Source: Dasypus novemcinctus (Eukaryota > Chordata > Mammalia > Cingulata > Dasypodidae). From it: a stretch of DNA of 64,000 nt. The notes beneath the pieces were generated by a model. It had not been told where the DNA came from. It saw only the letters and a program-made list of their open reading frames with translations, and ran no database searches. Position numbers and translations under genes: made by a program. This document shows positions 23,912 through 34,609 of this stretch, piece after piece. The stretch lies in NCBI RefSeq assembly GCF_030445035.2, contig NC_080689.1:25635278-25699277 (forward strand). The letters are read 5' to 3'. The stretch's first letter is position 1. Each line of letters opens with the position of its first letter.

Positions 23912-24948
23912 CTGGTGAAGAGGATGAGCAGCCACTGCAGCGCCGTGGACACGGTGTCCTGGCTGGCGCCGAAAATGTCGGTGACCGTGGCCGGCACGTG
24001 CTCCATGCCCAGCCGCGCGCCGCCGTCGCCCGCGCGCTCCGCCGCCTCCTCGCTGGCGGAGAGGATGAAGGCGTCCATCATATCGCGGGGGGCGGCCCCG
24101 GGCCGCAGGCTTTCCCGGTGCCTCAGGAACTTGTCGAGGACGAAGCTGCTGAAGTTACGGTTGAGCTGCTGGAACTCGCGGAAGGCGGTGCGCACCGGGT
24201 TGGGGAAGCGCTGCAGCCAGGGCAGCACGTCCACCAGGCTGCCCGCGCCCACCGTGCGCCCGAACTTCTCGTTGTGGCTGAGCAGCCCGCGGAACTCGGC
24301 GTCGTCGTGGCTGTAGCGGCAGCCGAAGCACACGGCGCTCATGACGTTGGCCACGGCCACCACGGTCAGCGGCGCCGGGTCGATGAAGGCTCCGCCCGCG
24401 CTGCGGCTCACCAGCAGCGCCACCAGCTCGCGCGCCTCGCCCACCACGTGGCGCTCGAGCACGCGGCGGCTGCGCGGCTGGCGCGTGGAGAAGGCGCGCA
24501 CCGTGCTGAACGCCGCGCGCCGCTGCACCTTCCAGCGCTCCGAGTAGCGGCCGAAAGCCAGGCTGCCGCCGGCCGACACCACGCGGAAGGAGGGGAAGGG
24601 CGGCCGGTCGGCGAAGGCGGCGCCCTGCTGCACCAGCGCCTGGCGGATGGCGCGCTCGCCGTTCAGCACCACCACCGGGCAGCTGCCCAGGCGGATCTGG
24701 AAGACGTCGCCGTAGCGCCGCGCCAAGCGCGCGAACGAGAGGTGCGGCACGGGACCCACAGCCGCCGCGTTTCCGATCAGCGGCCACGCGAAGGGGCCCG
24801 GCGGCGCCGACAGGGGCGACCGCCGCCGGCGCAGCCACCGGCCCATGTGCACGGCCGCCAGCACGGAGAGGAGCAGCAGCAGGGTGGTTTGCTGGGAGGA
24901 CAGCGGGCTCCGCGGCCGGGGCGCGTCCGCGCTGAGGCCGGTGGCCAT
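23912..24948 (-). CDS. CYP1B1: CYP1B1 coding exon 2: N-terminal 346 residues of cytochrome P450 1B1
   Basis: Encodes residues 1-345 plus two bases of Arg346 of cytochrome P450 1B1, a microsomal heme monooxygenase that oxidises estradiol (4-hydroxylation), retinoids and polycyclic aromatic hydrocarbons using electrons from P450 reductase. Residues about 21-36 form the hydrophobic ER signal anchor (run of Leu), followed by an Arg-rich stop-transfer stretch and the proline hinge PPGP at 49-52. The I-helix oxygen-activation motif GASQDT is at 327-332. The start ATG at 24948-24946 follows the acceptor AG by one base, as in human. The exon is extremely GC- and CpG-rich, unlike exon 3, because it lies in the promoter CpG island. 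It diverges from human mainly in residues 4-16 and in the linker before the I helix (about 295-315). No frameshift or stop is present. Identification is by direct recognition of the protein sequence. Confidence 0.97.
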
Positions 24949-24949
24949 G

Positions 24950-25347
24950 CTGGGGACAGAAGGGCGATGGCGCGACAGTCAGGTGTGCAGAGAGAGGAGC
25001 GGGCGCCCCCCGCCCCGTCTCCACCGCGCGCGCCCTGGGTGAAGAGGAGGTCGTGTGGAGGTCGGGGCAGGGCTGGCTCTCTGAAGAAGTGGCGAGGACA
25101 CCCCTCGGTATCCCGGACCCACTCCCCCGTGGAGAAGGGAAGGGGCGTGTGTCCTCCTCTGTGTAGCCACCCCGTCCCCCAGCCGCGTAACGGTACCTGC
25201 AATTTGGGGACAACACCGCGGGCATCTAGGCGATTCCCTCGGTTCCGCTGCGGTGCCTACGGTCCCGACCCCTCCGCCCCGCCTCTCCCCCAACTGTGAC
25301 AACCCATCAGAAGGGGACGCGGGAAGGCGCCTCGGGGACAGACTGAC
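24950..25347 (-). other. CYP1B1: CYP1B1 intron 1
   Basis: The 398-bp intron runs from GTCAGT to a pyrimidine-rich TTCTGTCCCCAG. Its length agrees with the roughly 390-bp human intron. It lies wholly inside the CpG island. Confidence 0.8.
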
Positions 25348-25745
25348 CTGCGGGGCGGCGCGGTTTCCAGCGGCGCGGGCTGGCCGGCTCAAGGAAAAGG
25401 TGGGGGCCTTTGCGGAGCGCAAGACTTGAGCCCGAGTGTCTCCACGAACCCGGAGGGCAGCCCTGGTCGCTTGCTGCCCGCTCTGGGAATGTGAGCACCC
25501 ACTCCGGGGTCCCCTGGTGAGCCAAGGGCGCTCGGATTGGGCTGGGGCTGGAGCAAGGGGCCTCCTTTGCCCAGGGGGGCGGCACCTGGAGCCCTGGCAA
25601 AATTGGAGTTTTCTCACAGCATTGGGATTAAGACTCCGCGTTCAACGAGCAGAGTCGATTCCCGGCCTTCAAGCCCCCCGCGCGGCTCTGGCAGCAGGCG
25701 TTGCAGAGACGTGGCCCGTTTGCACCCAGTCCCTCCAGAGAGTCC
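25348..25745 (-). other. CYP1B1: CYP1B1 non-coding exon 1 (5' UTR)
   Basis: The segment ends at a strong donor, CCCCGCAG|GTCAGT on the minus strand (GT at 25347-25346). The last 20 or so bases, including GGAAACCGC, resemble the end of human exon 1, and the resulting intron 1 is 398 bp, close to human. The 5' edge is placed about 30 bp downstream of the TTAAAA box and is approximate. A second donor-like site (GCAG|GTACCG, near 25195) is weaker by context. Confidence 0.7.
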
Positions 25746-25764
25746 GAAGGCGCCATCCCACTTC

Positions 25765-25840
25765 TCCGGGTTTTAAGGACTCTGAAGGGTGAGGAGGAGG
25801 GGGACCTGGCCGGGGCGGAGCTGGCGGGGGCGGGGCGCGA
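25765..25840 (-). promoter_or_regulatory. CYP1B1: CYP1B1 core promoter: TATA-like box and GC boxes
   Basis: On the minus strand a TTAAAA box occupies 25776-25771, inside CCTTAAAACCCGG. Two Sp1-type GC boxes lie just upstream, at 25812-25818 and 25826-25836 (GGGGCGG-type cores on the plus strand). Human CYP1B1 is known to use a TTAAAA element with nearby Sp1 sites, and the spacing here agrees. Initiation is inferred near 25745. Confidence 0.75.
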
Positions 25841-26639
25841 CGGGACCTGGGCGGCCGCGCAGACCCCGACTTGGTCGGCGCAACCCGACGGGCTCTGAGC
25901 AGCCGCTGGTGGCTTCGCCAGAAGCGGCGGTGGGAACGTTCGCTTCGCCCAAAAACCGCTCTTAATCACGGTCACCCCCAATCGAGGCCGCGCGGTTTCC
26001 CCAGAACCACGCTCTGGACCAACCTGGCCGGCCCGCCGCGCCCGCCGAGGGAGCGCGCCCCACGCACGCGCTCGCCCTCCTGACTTCTCGGGAACTTGGG
26101 TCTCGTTCCCTGAGAGGAAGCCGCTCGGGGCCCTCGGGCTCTTAGCCCGGGGACCGAAACCTGCCGGTTTGGAAATGAGAGAGGCTCGGTGTGTGGTGGC
26201 AGTTTGCCTCTCAGCGTCCCTAAGTCCCCTCCGTCCCCCCGCCCCCCCAAATGTCCTCGCAAACAAATCGGCCCCTAGGCTGAGGCCCTTTGGGGCGCAA
26301 AGTCCTTCCACCTCGTGCGGAGAAATCAGGAATCCCTGAAAAGTCGCTGCTCCTCCAACCCGGGGCCCCGACCGTCCTTGGCACCCAACGGCCAGCACCC
26401 TCGGGGCGCGTGTTGACAACGCCAGGTGGCGCCGCCCCCTGGAGAACGCGGGGACGCCCCGGGCGCCTGTGGCGGCCCCAGGGCGGCGAGCGAAACCGGG
26501 GCGAGTATGTTTGGGGCTGGGGGCGCTCTAAGGATTCCGCAGTGAGGGACCTGGGGGCAGCGGGAAGAAGCGGGCAAACTTCCCCGCGCGCCTGCGAACG
26601 AGAGCGGGTTGAAAAGTTTCTTCTGCTGTCGCCTCCCCC

Positions 26640-26665
26640 TTGCGTGCGGAGCTGTGCCTTGCGTG
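26640..26665 (+). promoter_or_regulatory. Pair of AhR/ARNT xenobiotic response elements upstream of CYP1B1
   Basis: TTGCGTG occurs at 26640-26646 and again at 26659-26665. Both match the TNGCGTG AhR/ARNT consensus perfectly, in the same orientation and 19 bp apart. They lie about 0.9 kb upstream of the inferred start site, where the dioxin-responsive enhancer of human and mouse CYP1B1 is known to lie. Binding here is inferred. Confidence 0.65.
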
Positions 26666-27249
26666 CGCCGCTTCTGGAAAGTCGGCTCCAGTCACATCCC
26701 TTGGCGCTCCTCGCGGCCGCCCCTCCCGCGCTTCTCACGGCACCTGACACGCAGAGGCGGCGGCGGGGGAGGCGGCGAGGGCGGGGTGCGGGCGGCCGCC
26801 GCCACCCTCCGCTGCGCACGCACGGCCGCAGGCCCGCCAGGCGGCCCTCGGGACCCGCCGCCGCGCGCCGACCACCAGCCCCAGGCCCCGCGGGCCCGAC
26901 CTCGCCACCCCGCCGCCCGCTCGCGGCTCTGTCCCCCTTCGGCGACGCGCGTGCGCTTCCTACAGGGACGCGTCCTTCAAGTGGGAAGGCGGCGGCTGCC
27001 TCAGGGCGGGCTGCGCCCTAACTCATTGGCTGCACGTAGTGTTTTCAAGACAGCGGAGGGAACCTTCTCTAGCGCGGGGCGGGGAAAGGCCGGGCCCCGG
27101 GGCTAGGTAGGGGATGGGATGTTTCATAGTTAACCAGGTAGGAAATGTCCCTCCGAGTCTCTGAGGTCATTAAATATAAGTACAAAAATTGCGCCTTTGC
27201 CGCAGGACAGCCCGGTTCTCTGCGCTTTTACGAGCGCTGTGGATCTCGT

Positions 27250-27370
27250 GCTGGTGTTGCCTCGTTGGCAGATGGGGAAACCGGGGTTCAGAGAGTTTAT
27301 GTGACTTACTCAAGAAGGAGAGGTGGAGTCAGGATTTGAACCACGAGGCCCTGCTCCAGTTTCCTCACAA
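27250..27370 (-). mobile_element. MIR SINE
   Basis: Antisense MIR: AGATGGGGAAACCGGGGTTC, TTACTCAAGAAGG, GGATTTGAACCACGAGGCCC. Confidence 0.75.
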
Positions 27371-27624
27371 GTAACACGAAAGGAAATGTGCAGAGGAAAG
27401 ACACAAATGCCCCCTTTCTAAAAAAGCTCAGCTGGGAGGCGTTTTAATGTAGTTGCATTTGCTTTCAGAATTGAGGATTCTGAGGATAATGAAAGAAATA
27501 GGATTAAAATGGGGAAAAAATTATCCAGTTTTTGTAGCTAAATTGGTTTTGAATGAAGTCTGGGGTTGTGCTGAGTAACTGATCTTGGAGTAACTTACTG
27601 AATTTTATTTTATTTATTTTTTAT

Positions 27625-27930
27625 TCTTTTTTTAAAAAATATTACATTCAAAAAATATGAAGTCCCATTCAACCCCACTCCCCCCACAGCAACACTCTCT
27701 CCCATCATCATGACACATCCATTGCACCTGGTAAGTACATCTCTGGGCATCGCTGCACCCCATAGTCAGTGGTCCACATCATAGCCCATACTCTCCCATG
27801 TTCTATCCAGTGGGCCCTGGGGGGATCTACAATGTCCCGTAATTGTCCGTGAAGCACCACCCAGGACAACTCCAAGTCCCGAAAACGCCTGCCCATCTCA
27901 TCTCTTCCTTCCATTCCGGGGTGTCTGAGA
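27625..27930 (-). mobile_element. L1 3' UTR, antisense
   Basis: A-rich tail then 'gaagtcccattcaaccccactcccccc...catcatcatgacacatcc', the 3' UTR type also seen at 1400 and 29545. Youngest-looking of the three. Confidence 0.75.
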
Positions 27931-28079
27931 GGTTGAAACCAACCATAAAATATCTGACCTGTTAAGATAATGCCTTTTTGTAAAAGTCTCCATTTGGTAG
28001 CTTTGAGAGGTTCTCTTGAAATGATTTCATATGCCATGATGGAGTACTCAAATCAGTAGTTTTTTGAGCAACTGGGTAA

Positions 28080-28660
28080 ATAAAACATTGATTTCCCAGA
28101 GCTGGTGTTGGCCTACCTATCCTTTAGAATGAGTTTCATAACATTTTATGAAGGTGCAGCTTTAGCAAGACCCCCTATCCTAATAATTCACGACTCTGCT
28201 GCATGCATTAATCTCTTACTAGCCTTCAAATTAGTAGACAGGCATTATCTACCGCCTAATGTGGATTCTGCACTTCCAACATTCCTGAAAGCCTTTATCA
28301 CCTTATCTTTAAAAATGTAAAACAGGACTGTTCCCAAGGTCTCCTGCTTATCTTCTCAATAATGCCAGATAAATTATGTACATGCCTTCCTGCCACAGCA
28401 AATAGGTCAGGCAGTGGTTTCTTGGGCTCAGCTTTTCTTCTTAGAACATGCCTGGGAAAGCAGAGAAACCAGTTGAGCAAATGCTGTCAGAAAGTCACGT
28501 CCTTATCAACCGTGACAAATCCAAATAGCTGGCTCTCGTCACACCTTCAGAACCTTCTGGCCGCAGGCTCTCCCATGCTTTAGGATGCTAACTTCTGTCA
28601 GAGGGCCCATCTGGTACCTGATGAAAACTTGGGATAAATCCAAAGCAGGCTTTGGGTACC
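28080..28660. other. Unassigned sequence
   Basis: No repeat or exon recognised between the L1 tail and the ERV remnant. Confidence 0.35.
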
Positions 28661-28669
28661 CATGTTCCA

Positions 28670-29260
28670 ACCCAGCTCCTGAGGGCCATGAGCTGGGGCA
28701 ACCGGGAGACCAAAAGAACGCGCTCGGCACTGAGACATGAGCTTTATTGGGACTTACAGACAGGAGAGAGACTCCAGTGGCAGCAGGCTGGAGAATGAAG
28801 GTAGCACTCTGCAAAGAGTCAGGAAAAGGAGGGGCAAAATAAAGGGTCTCAGAACAAAGATATTCCATGGGGTATCAGTTTCTGCTAGAGGTACATGAAG
28901 TGCACAAATGGGGTCTGGTGGTGCTGTTGCAGGAAGGGAGTGCACTGCTTAGAGAAGATTACAGCCTGTAATACGACCCACCCCACCCAGGGGTTTGTTT
29001 CTTTTTTTTTTTTTTTTTTTTTTTTGGTTTGTTACTTTTTAAACAATGTTCCAGCTATGCAGAGGCTACTTGCTGTGGGCTGAATTTCATTTAAGAAGAA
29101 GTCTGGGCCCAGCGTCCCCACAGTCCACTCCCACGTAGCAGCCTGTGTTGACCATAGGACACGCGTTGCTTTCATGTTCCATAGTAACCATATAACAGAC
29201 ATCAGAATAATAGGAGTCTCCACCAAAAGCTAGTAGGCTTATAAAAACATGCTACCAGAG
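28670..29260 (-). mobile_element. Endogenous retrovirus 3' LTR-like segment
   Basis: Lies directly downstream, in sense, of the env remnant. It carries AATAAA in CCCAATAAAGC (near 28755-28748) followed by GC-richer U5-like sequence. A poly(T) run of about 25 (28999-29024) interrupts it. Ends not resolved. Confidence 0.55.
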
Positions 29261-29480
29261 CCGAGAATATGAGTTAAACTAATTAGATAGGGGGTCAGTA
29301 GTTAATTTATCAGTGTGCTCTTGCATATGATTTAAAGCTTGTGAAATATTATGGGAGTGATCAGAAACACATACACAGCATTGAACATTAATGAGGGCAC
29401 AGATCCAGCCTTGTGTCTCAGTAAGAATATCTAAAGCCATCTGTTCTGTAAAACTACTTTACGTAATTGGGTAGTTTCTT
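29261..29480 (-). pseudogene. Endogenous retroviral env transmembrane-subunit remnant
   Basis: Minus-strand frames show the end of a gamma-type Env TM ectodomain: a leucine/glutamine-rich heptad stretch, then a CX6CC cysteine motif at 29401-29375, then a stop near 29281. The frame is broken just before the CX6CC motif (one-base shift, with TAG in the upstream frame), and no surface subunit, membrane span or other viral gene is recognisable nearby. It cannot make an envelope protein. CX6CC is the hallmark of covalently linked gamma-type Env. Confidence 0.7.
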
Positions 29481-29544
29481 CATTTAGTAAGGAAATTGCT
29501 ACCTTGGAATCATTAAGCGGTGTGGTCGGTTAAAGCAGTTATGT

Positions 29545-29690
29545 GTTTTTGTTTTTTAATTTATTTTTTCTCTCTTTTTTTAATGTTACATTTAAAAAAA
29601 TGAGGTCCCCATATACCCCCATCCCCCTCACCCCACTGTTTTTTAGTGACAATTCCAGCACCCCTTGGCACAAAAGCAGCTAATGGATAG
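29545..29690 (-). mobile_element. L1 3' end, antisense, 5'-truncated
   Basis: 'taatgttacatttaaaaaaatgaggtccccatatacccccatccccc' as in the other L1 tails here. Confidence 0.65.
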
Positions 29691-29699
29691 AACCACCAG

Positions 29700-31725
29700 G
29701 GGGTGCGCTTTACTCTATACCTAGCTTTAACCATTTCTTAAATACTGGGGCTATGGAGTAGTGAATCATATGAAGTGGGGGGGATGTTTGGCTGTCCCCA
29801 TGTACATCGTCCGGTCTAGTTGTAGGGGAAATACAGTCATCCGTTTTGCCTGCAAGTTCATAACCATCTTTTAAAAATTAAAGTAAGTTCCTAAAAATAA
29901 AAGTATGAAAAAGAAAGGTCTTCATAACATGATCTTACATTATACTCCCGGCTTTCATCGAGAGTTGTTATGTAAGGAAGGACCATGGAAAGAACATGGG
30001 ATTGATACGGCGTTCAGTGTCCTCCCTGTGCTCTGTTGATCTTAGAGTTTAAGGCCAAGAAAAGATTTGCTGAATCGCAGTAGTTTCTCTCAGGATTTTC
30101 TGTCTGATCTTTACCTTCTTGTACTTTTCTGTCCTTGCTTGTCAGAATGGTTTGAGTATATCTGTGTCTTTTATTGTAAGATCCCTTAGATTCCTTTTGG
30201 AAGTAGGATGCCTAGAATATATAAAAAGTATCCTGCTCTTGCTTTCACTCTCTCTTGTGAGAAGATAATTTCCTCAAAGTTCCATGTGCTTCATGAATGG
30301 ACAAATGGTGGAAGACTCCAATTGCTTTTCCAGCAAACTCCCTTCCCCCTAACTTCTGCTCCTTTCTCTTGCCTTTGGTGTCATTCCTTCTCTACCTGCT
30401 TTTCTGCATTGTGCCCTTCCTTCTTCCTTCTTTCTCTAAAACACCCCTTATTCTTCCTTGCAGTGGGTTCATTCTTAGCTGCTGCTTACTGGCACTCCCT
30501 CTGAGACCTCCGTTCTTCTTTACAGCACCCCAGGCTGCCACCATCTCTGTTTTCCTTTATCTCCGCCTATCTACATTTTCTTGCTTGTCTTCCTTTTCTC
30601 TCTCACAGAAGAGTCAAAGAATAAGGGCAGAAGGGAAAAGAGTGGGCATGAAGAATGTAAGAGGCATCAGTGGCACAGAGCAGCTAAGAAAATGTAGAAG
30701 GATGAAAATATAAAAAACTGGGCTGAAAAATAACCTTTGTGGCCTGTTGCTTTGTTTCATCTACCAGCTCTCACCAACTCAGGACAGCGATAATTCCACA
30801 GGAAGGGAAGTTTTGCCAAGGCCTGTGGCTGCTGCTGCACGTTTGTTCCTTGGGTTTCTACTATGACCCCACCGAAAGTCTGGAATCCACCTTTCTCACT
30901 ATGGAGCCTGTTGTCCATGACTCTGATCAGTAGAGAAAAACCTTACTTCCCTAATTCTTTGACCATGCACAGAAAATCTTTAGGCTGTTGGAGGGTATTG
31001 TTTTTCATTTAAATTGTTATTCCTAAAAAAAATAACCTTTTACCAAGTTACCAAGAAATTACACAAAGCAACAACAAGTAAAATACCAAAAAACAAAAGA
31101 AGGAAACGTACAGTTGGTTTCAGCTATTAATAAATCTCAACATCCAGCCATGGGCATGCTGATGGCACAGCTTCCAGGTTTGGGGTGGATTCTTGGTTGC
31201 AAATCCAGATTCCAGTCTCTTTTCCCCGAGTAACCTCTTAGTTTTTAAGGGTTAGATCTGTATTCCCTCATAGGTTTTCTTTTAACTCAAAGGGAAAAAA
31301 TTCACATCAAAAACTGTAGTCACATCAGAGACTTAGGAAAATAATTGATAGTTAAATAATCTAAGTTGTTATTTGTTATTCCTTCTCTACACACTCCTGA
31401 GAGAGAATATGAGGGCTGGATAATTATATATCAGCTTTGTTGGCCATGGACCTTCCCAGCAGGATTCTTTCTTTCTACTCTTGAAATGCCCTAGTTCCTT
31501 CAATCATTCTTTGAACAACTTGGTTTCTAGAGCCTCATCCAGCCTACCTGTGCCCTCTGGATAATGTAGTTTTTCAATATGCCTCTCCAACCATGTATCT
31601 GAAACTGAACACAATAACCCAAAGGCAATACCCTGCCAGCCCAGCAGGTGTGGTTACTCCTTATCAGCCGCATAGTGTCTTTCTCTCTTTTTTTCAATGA
31701 GTATCATAATTTTTTTTAATAAAAA
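29700..31725. other. Unassigned sequence
   Basis: About 2 kb with no recognised repeat or exon. It has a CT-rich stretch at 30340-30600. Small frames are unremarkable. Confidence 0.35.
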
Positions 31726-31728
31726 GAA

Positions 31729-31800
31729 GGGAAATAAAGGGTCAGATCATGCAAGGGTTTGTGCTATAGCAAGGACGTAAGTCTTTACTGATTTCTATGT
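31729..31800 (+). mobile_element. Fragment of ancient repeat
   Basis: 'gggtcagatcatgcaagggtttgtgctatagcaaggac' resembles the old repeat class seen at 4385-4745. Confidence 0.4.
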
Positions 31801-31842
31801 GTTGTTTGAATTTTTAAAAATTCATTGAAGTAGATCACTCAT

Positions 31843-32450
31843 ATATAAACATACATAAATAATAAGTGTATAGTAATAGTTGTGAGCTTACAAAACAAAC
31901 GTATATAACATCATTCAGGACTCTCATAACTCACCCTACCATCAATACCTTGCACTGTTGTTAAATATTTTTAACTAATGATTAAAGAGCATTGTCAAAA
32001 TATTACTACTAACCAAAGTATTTTCCCCCAACGCACCCTATTATTATTGTTATCTTTATGTCATTTATATATGAACATATATAAACAATAAGTGTATAGT
32101 AAAAGTTGTGAACTTACAAAACAAATATGCATAACATCATACAGGGGCCCCATACATCAACCCTCCACCAACACCTTGCATTGTCATGAGACGTTTGTTA
32201 TAAACTGTGAAAGAACACTGTCAAAATCTTACTACAAATTATAGTTCTTCTCTTAAATTTGGTGTATTTTTCCCCCACCCCACCCTATTATTATTTTTTA
32301 ATATGTATTTTTATGACAGAAGTTGTAAACTTATAAAACAATTATGCACATGTGCAGAATTCCCAAACAACACCCCTCTGTCAAAATACCACACTGTGGT
32401 GGAACATTTGTTACAGATAAGATAATATCATCTAATTGTTACCATGTCCA
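31843..32450 (-). repeat. About 225-bp tandem monomers in the L1-lineage 3' UTR
   Basis: GTGTATAGTAATAGTTGTGA at about 31866 recurs as GTGTATAGTAAAAGTTGTGA at about 32092 and as a diverged third copy at about 32314. The segment with TGTCAAAAT...TTACTACTAA likewise recurs about 225 bp apart. Confidence 0.85.
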
Positions 32451-32889
32451 TAGTGTGCATTTGGCACGCATTTTCCATACTGCCCCATTATGAACACAGT
32501 ACATCTTTGGCATAGATGCAAGCATATTACATTATTACTGCTAACTGCAGTCCATAGGTCACTCCAGTTGTATTTTTCCCCTGCTTCTCCACATTCCCAC
32601 CACCTGCAGTAGTGATGTACTTTTGCTCTAGCTCACAGAGGACACTCTTGCATCTGTGCCATCAACCACAATTCTCATCCTTCTCTTGGTTTACTGTACT
32701 ATTCAGTTCCTAGATTATTCTCTAGCATTCTGTCAATTGGCATTTACGTACCTTGACTACCATTTTCATCCACATCCCCATGTATAAACTGGCTGTTACT
32801 AAATTTGTTACCATCCACTCTATACATTTCTGCACTTTTACAATAAAGCTAATTAAAACTTCTACCTACATTAAACATCAGTAGTCCAC

Positions 32890-33620
32890 TCAGTCCTCCT
32901 CTTATCTCCTTTAAGAGTCCCCCATTGATCACCAGGTCTTGAAGATATTTTCCTACAATTTCTTCTAGAATCTTTATGGTTCTTGCTTTAATTTTTTTTA
33001 AAATCCATTTTGAGTTAAATTTTGGATAAGGTGGAAGATAGGGGTCCTCTTTCCTTATTTTGGGTTTGGATATCCAGTTCTCTCAGCACCATTTGTTGAC
33101 TGGACAGTTCTGCCTGAGCTGGGTGTGTTTGACGGACTAGTCAAAAATCACTTGACAGTACATGTGAGGGTCTCTTTCTGAGCCATCAGTTTGATTCCAT
33201 TGGTCTAGGTGTCTGTCTTTATGCCAGTGCCATGCTATTTTTAACCCCTATAGCAAGGTAATATTATTTAAACTCTAGAAATGAGGGTTTGCTTTTCCCT
33301 TTTAAGATGTTTCTGGTATTCAGAACCCCTTACCCTCCCAAATAAATTTGATAATTGTGTTTTCAATTTTTTTTAGTTAAAAAAATGTTGGTGGAATTTT
33401 TATCGTGATTGCATTGAATCTGTATATCAATTTAAATAGAATTGACATCTTAATGATTTTTAGACTTCTAATCCATGAGCATGGAATGTTCTTCCAGTTA
33501 TTTAGGCCTTTTTAAAATTTCTTTTAACATTGAGTTGCAGTTTTCTGAACACAAGTGCTTTACATCATTGGTTAAGTTTATCCCTGACTATTTGAGTTTT
33601 ATCTGTAATATTTTATTTTC
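32890..33620 (-). mobile_element. L1 ORF2-derived distal segment
   Basis: Contains antisense L1 phrases such as AATCCATGAGCATGGAATGT and TCAGCACCATTTGTTGA. It joins directly to the end of ORF1, so most of ORF2 is missing. Confidence 0.75.
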
Positions 33621-33739
33621 ACCACTCTTTTGACACTTTTAGTTACTTTTATTGATATAATCTTCATTTCTAGACTCTCTTCCAGGCTTCTCTCTCCTGT
33701 CTTTTCTTTTCAGGCTCTAGAACACCCTTTAATATTTCC

Positions 33740-34595
33740 TGAAAATCTAGTCTCTTGGTTAGAAATTCTCTCAGTTTCTGTGTATCCGTGAATATTCTAA
33801 ACTCACCTCATTTTTGAAAGACAATCTTGCCGGATATAAGATTCTTGGCTGAAAGTTTTTCTCCTGAGGTATCTTAAATATATCATACCACTGCCTTCTT
33901 ACCTCCATGGTTTCTGGTGAGAAATCAGCACTTAATCTTATTGGGTATCCCTTGTATGTTATGCATTGCTTTTCTCTTGCTTTTCTCAAAATTCTCTCTT
34001 TGTCTTTGGCATTTGACATTCTGATTAGTATGTGTCTCAGAATTTATCTATTTGGATTTTTAGGGTTAGGAAATTTTCTACCATTATTTCTTCAAATATT
34101 CCTTCTGCCCCTTTTCCCTTCTCTTCTCCTCCTGGGACACCCATGACATGTATGTTTGCATGCCTTTTGCTGTCATTTTGTTCCCTGAGACCTTGTTCAA
34201 TTTTTTCCATTCTTTTCTTCATCTGTTCTTTTGTATGTTCACTTTCAGAGGCCATTTCTTCAAGCTCACCAATCCTTTTTCTGCCTTCTCAAATCTGCTA
34301 TTATATTATTCCAATGTGGTTTTTAAAATTTCATTTATTGTGCCTTTCATTCCCATAAGATCTGCTATTTTTCTATGTATGCTTTCAAATTCTTCTTTGT
34401 GCTCATCCAATGTCTCCTTAATATCATTAATCTTTTTAGCCATCTCACTGAATTTAATAAGGAGATTTGTTTGAACATTATGATTAGTTGTCTCAACTCC
34501 TTTATGTCATCTGGAGGCTTATCTTGTTCCTTTAACTGGACCATATTTTCCTGTTTCTTGGGGTGGATTGTAATTTTTTGTTGGTATCTTGGCAT
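33740..34595 (-). pseudogene. L1/HAL1 ORF1 remnant (RNA-binding chaperone protein)
   Basis: Three overlapping minus-strand frames cover an L1 ORF1p: a Lys/Gln-rich N-terminus starting at ATG 34595 and a coiled-coil-like segment (34595-34365), the RRM region (34255-34037), and the C-terminal domain (34019-33771) with the diagnostic EKNFQPRILYPARLSF. Frameshifts separate the pieces, so no intact trimeric RNA-binding chaperone can be made. ORF1p is needed in cis for L1 retroposition and is the only protein of HAL1 elements. Confidence 0.9.
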
Positions 34596-34609
34596 CTAGC
34601 TTGCTAGAG

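Larger units (their letters stand above)
23700..27100. other. CpG island spanning CYP1B1 promoter, exon 1, intron 1 and exon 2
   Basis: Dense CpG and very high GC run from about 23.7 to 27.1 kb and stop abruptly against AT-rich flanks. The island covers the inferred start site and continues more than 1 kb upstream of it. Edges are by eye. Confidence 0.8.

Noticed and set aside
24155..25225. 356-codon minus-strand frame overlapping exon 2
   Set aside because: Out-of-frame reading of the same GC-rich exon and intron 1. It is Arg/Ala/Pro/Gly-rich and crosses the splice acceptor.
23791..25299. 502-codon open frame on the plus strand
   Set aside because: Antisense shadow of CYP1B1 exon 2 and the promoter. 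The strong GC bias of the exon removes stops from the opposite strand, and the product is low-complexity Ala/Arg/His-rich with no family resemblance.
25628..27106. Several 165-263 codon frames upstream of CYP1B1
   Set aside because: All lie in the CpG island, on both strands, with compositional bias and no recognisable domain.
30208..30713. Overlapping frames of 98 and 138 codons
   Set aside because: CT-rich, Phe/Leu/Ser-biased, two frames open at once, no domain recognised and no splice or promoter context.
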